Part shown: positions 7,007 to 8,554 of the stretch, piece by piece | How positions within the stretch are numbered: the stretch's first letter is position 1 | How the letters are laid out: each line of letters opens with the position of its first letter | Source of the DNA: Candidatus Aenigmatarchaeota archaeon | GTDB lineage: Archaea; Aenigmatarchaeota; Aenigmatarchaeia; QMZP01; JAUXAV01 | Direction of reading: 5' to 3' | Assembly: GCA_030619735.1 (NCBI GenBank) | Contig: JAUXAV010000039.1 | Span: forward strand, 1 to 8,554 | DNA length: 8,554 nucleotides | The notes under the pieces: generated by a model | Told to the model about the DNA's origin: nothing | What the model saw: only the letters and a program-made list of their open reading frames with translations | The model's database searches: none | Position numbers and translations under genes: made by a program

Positions 7007-7212
7007 CTTTTTATCCTCCTCACCCTGGGGGCGACGACTCTCTTTCTCGCCAAGAGCCCGTAAACGAAAATCAGGGCCCCTACCCCGATGAACGGGAGTG
7101 TCAAGATCTGGAACGGGTAGACATCCCAAAACAGCACCTTCGTGTGGTAGAAGTGACACATTGCGCCCACGACCCAGAAGATAACTCCAGCGAGCATGAA
7201 TCTAGGCTTCAT
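7003..7212 (-). CDS. 69-residue two-helix membrane protein with basic tail
   Basis: No family is recognised. Two membrane helices are visible, at about residues 6-21 and 35-55, joined by a short segment with two histidines and several aromatic residues (MCHFYHTKVLFWDVYPF). The last 14 residues (RKRVVAPRVRRIKR) carry eight basic residues and are likely cytoplasmic. The ATG at 7212 is one base after the TGA of the CPBP-like gene, with GGGGGT upstream. Its own TGA overlaps the next start as ATGA. The tight packing suggests co-translation with the surface protein that follows. Size, topology and basic tail recall the 43- and 189-residue proteins of the same operon. There is no visible sequence similarity to them beyond that. 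Confidence 0.8.
   Translation of the reverse strand: MKPRFMLAGVIFWVVGAMCHFYHTKVLFWDVYPFQILTLPFIGVGALIFVYGLLARKRVVAPRVRRIKR
7013..7020 (-). promoter_or_regulatory. Strong ribosome binding site of the 579-residue surface protein
   Basis: The minus strand reads AGGAGGAT, then AAAAAG, then ATG 7006. The match to the anti-Shine-Dalgarno is excellent. It lies within the last codons of the preceding small membrane-protein gene. It decides the start against the longer reading from 7159. Confidence 0.75.
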
Positions 7213-7213
7213 C

Positions 7214-7930
7214 TCAGACCCCCGCCACCGCGACCGCCGCCGAGGCTGCCGCCTTGACTGCCTTCGGCATCAGAATTAAGGTGACATTGTAGATCATGTG
7301 AACGACCGATGCGACGATAAGGGACAGCACGACCTTCCGCTTCGGGTCGGGGTCAAGCAGGGTGGGCACCATAGCTAGCCCCGCCATCACGACAAATATT
7401 AGACTTAAGAAGACGAGGGAAATCGGAATTGTGCCCACAGCAAAAATGTGCATTGCACCCAAGATTCCGCTACCAACCAAGATAGCAATCCCCCAGTTTT
7501 TGACTGCAGAGTACGAAAGTCGAATCAGGAAAAAATGCAAAATTCCTTCACCCACACCAACGAACATCACTTGGTAGACTGCGAGTCCCACCGTGGGTGT
7601 AATAGATGACAAAGCAGCTATCTGCAAAATGCTCGGGCTCATGACTATAAAGTTGACGAGAGCAAACATTGCAATGGCGGAGATCACGCAGCCCGCGACC
7701 ACGTATTTTGAAATTCGCACACATTGGAACGTCAATTTATCGAAGGCTAGAATCATTGCAACGAGACAAAATGTTATAATTGTGAAATATAGGAGCTGAG
7801 TTCGAAAGAGCTGGGGATCGACGTTGAAACTCGCCAACATTGAGGAAATATACAAACTTACCACGATGATCGCCCCGATGGCTTCCGCTCGTCCCAGCTT
7901 GCCTGGCTCGCTCGTCTTGTTCCGACCCAT
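7214..7930 (-). CDS. CPBP/CAAX-type intramembrane protease-like protein, motif 1 degenerate
   Basis: The 238-residue polytopic protein has about seven hydrophobic segments and a hydrophilic N-terminus (MGRNKTSEPGKLGR). CPBP (Rce1/CAAX-type) proteases carry EExxxR, FxxxH and HxxxN motifs, with Glu, His, His and Asn forming the active site. Here I see GEGILH (E128, H132), LGAMH (H161) and HMIYN (H211, N215), in the expected order and spacing. The two His and the Asn are kept, but the first Glu is Gly, the Arg is His and the Phe is Leu. It is therefore either a diverged active enzyme or an inactive relative. The tail is Ala/Val-rich. Start 7930 is chosen because AAAGGAAAGGACGG lies upstream. A GTG start at 8023 would add 31 polar residues and translate the hairpin. 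In this operon it could process, anchor or protect the surface proteins, which is inference. Confidence 0.78.
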   Translation of the reverse strand: MGRNKTSEPGKLGRAEAIGAIIVVSLYISSMLASFNVDPQLFRTQLLYFTIITFCLVAMILAFDKLTFQCVRISKYVVAGCVISAIAMFALVNFIVMSPSILQIAALSSITPTVGLAVYQVMFVGVGEGILHFFLIRLSYSAVKNWGIAILVGSGILGAMHIFAVGTIPISLVFLSLIFVVMAGLAMVPTLLDPDPKRKVVLSLIVASVVHMIYNVTLILMPKAVKAAASAAVAVAGV

Positions 7931-7963
7931 TTTTTTCCGTCCTTTCCTTTGATGAGCTCGATT

Positions 7964-7988
7964 GGGCGAACCCTCGCGAGGTCCGCCC
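7964..7988 (-). promoter_or_regulatory. RNA-type hairpin in the only long intergenic gap
   Basis: In the minus-strand transcript the arms GGGCGGACCT and GGGTTCGCCC pair over 10 base pairs around the loop CGCGA. Two pairs are G-U wobbles, which become A-C mismatches on the plus strand, so the structure favours the minus-strand RNA. It sits inside the 94-base gap (7931-8024) between the upstream secreted-protein gene and the CPBP-like gene. No U-run follows, so a simple intrinsic terminator is unlikely. I see no convincing TATA box in the gap. Roles as a processing site, mRNA stabiliser or pause site are all possible. Confidence 0.5.
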
Positions 7989-8024
7989 GAGAACTCAGGA
8001 TATTGCCACCTTTCACTAGGCACT

Positions 8025-8554
8025 TTAGGCCGCAGTCAACGTGATCGTCTTGCTCGCCGAAGTTTCTGGACTGACTCCGTTCAAGTCCTGAACACTGGCA
8101 GTAAGTACGAGGGGATCTGCGGTTGCGCCAACGTCCAATGTTAACCGGTAGGTTACGGTTACCGTTGTCTCCTTTATGTCGCCGATAGTGGATCCTGCGA
8201 TGATCCACTTCTCGGCCGTTGCGTCGTCTTCTTCGAAATTGTGAGATAAGCATTCGATTTTGTCGATGTCGATGTTCTCGTGCGAGCCGATGTTAGCGAT
8301 AAGTTTCACTCTGAGGCTCCTTATCACGGTGTCGTCCGCGGTGTTGTTCAGGTACAACCTCACGGTTACAGTTTGGTTGTTTTCACTGAGGGATGGAGCT
8401 TCATCCGTCGCCGATGTATCGCCCCAAGAGAATGTCCCTATGTTGTCCAGCGTCAGGCTTCCGGAGAACGTGGTGGTCTTACTCTCTATCGTGTACGCCG
8501 TGACTATGTCATCGTAGTACCCGGTCAACTCCGATTTGACTTTGTAATCCCCTC
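8025..8554 (-). CDS. C-terminal part of a secreted beta-rich protein (5' end missing)
   Basis: The frame is open from the right edge for 175 codons to TAA 8025-8027. It begins inside a beta domain with GDYKVKSELTGYYDD, a strand typical of CARDB-like or Ig-like surface proteins. It continues as Thr/Asn/Asp-rich beta sequence to TSASKTITLTAA. N-glycosylation-type sites are present (NQT and NNT within NNQTVTVRLYLNNT). There is one cysteine, in KIECLSH. The protein ends without a membrane helix or basic tail, unlike the two anchored proteins downstream. It is therefore probably released, held by a partner, or anchored at its unseen N-terminus. The in-frame TTG at 8528 is not used as a start because the frame stays open and protein-like beyond it. 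It points the same way as the operon but is separated from it by the 94-base gap. Confidence 0.8.
   Translation of the reverse strand, partial: GDYKVKSELTGYYDDIVTAYTIESKTTTFSGSLTLDNIGTFSWGDTSATDEAPSLSENNQTVTVRLYLNNTADDTVIRSLRVKLIANIGSHENIDIDKIECLSHNFEEDDATAEKWIIAGSTIGDIKETTVTVTYRLTLDVGATADPLVLTASVQDLNGVSPETSASKTITLTAA

Noticed and set aside
5267..7159. Longer 630-residue version of the 579-residue surface protein.
   Set aside because: The added N-terminal 51 residues are polar, overlap the upstream membrane-protein gene out of frame, and would bury the signal peptide. The start at 7006 has a strong ribosome site and an ATGA overlap.
7214..8023. GTG-started 269-residue version of the CPBP-like protein.
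   Set aside because: It adds a polar, low-quality N-terminus that runs through the hairpin. A ribosome-site-like GGAAAGGACGG precedes the ATG at 7930. It cannot be fully excluded.
7931..8024. Promoter in the 94-base gap.
   Set aside because: AATATCC is the only AT-rich stretch near the upstream gene end. I see no convincing BRE plus TATA arrangement, so no promoter is called.
7858..8253. 131-codon minus-strand open frame across the intergenic gap.
   Set aside because: It overlaps two better genes in another frame, is extremely Arg-rich and low in hydrophobic residues, and resembles frame-shadow translation.
1..8554. CRISPR array, tRNA, rRNA, insertion sequence or attachment site.
   Set aside because: No regularly spaced short repeats, cloverleaf-like sequence, transposase-like protein or terminal inverted repeats were seen on either strand.

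Overview
The window looks like archaeal chromosome or archaeal-element DNA, most likely a Thermoproteota- or Thermoplasmatota-type lineage. I infer this from the protein architectures, not from any marker gene. Large secreted proteins carry an N-terminal signal peptide, Ig/fibronectin-like or InlB-type beta modules, and a C-terminal membrane helix capped by a short Arg/Lys tail. There are no bacterial sorting motifs, and the genes are tightly overlapping. No replication, translation or metabolic gene, tRNA, rRNA, transposase or CRISPR array is visible. A monoderm bacterium is a less likely alternative.

Every supportable gene is on the minus strand, so transcription runs from high to low coordinates. 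In that order: (1) the 3' end of a secreted beta-rich protein (8554-8025); (2) a 94-base gap with a strong RNA-type hairpin (7964-7988); (3) a polytopic membrane protein with degenerate CPBP/CAAX-type intramembrane protease motifs (7930-7214); (4) a 69-residue two-helix protein (7212-7003); (5) a 579-residue surface protein with a carboxypeptidase-regulatory-like module and C-terminal anchor (7006-5267); (6) a 397-residue surface protein with a CARDB-like domain, three InlB-type repeats and an anchor (5270-4077); (7) a 189-residue membrane protein (4054-3485); (8) a 43-residue one-helix protein (3488-3357); (9) an 83-residue three-helix protein (3360-3109); (10) a very large secreted protein with fibronectin-III-like modules, cut off by the window edge after 1040 residues (3122-1).

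Four junctions are 4-base ATGA stop/start overlaps, one is a 14-base overlap and one has a single-base gap. The block from 7930 to 1 therefore reads as one translationally coupled operon. Its content is purely envelope: large anchored or secreted beta-proteins alternating with small membrane proteins that have basic tails, plus one possible membrane protease. A reasonable but unproven reading is a dedicated cell-surface assembly, or the envelope module of an integrated membrane-containing virus or plasmid. No recognised system matches the whole set.

Two of the large genes are compositional mosaics. Their ectodomain-coding parts are far more AT-rich than adjoining parts of the same reading frame, which suggests ectodomain exchange.
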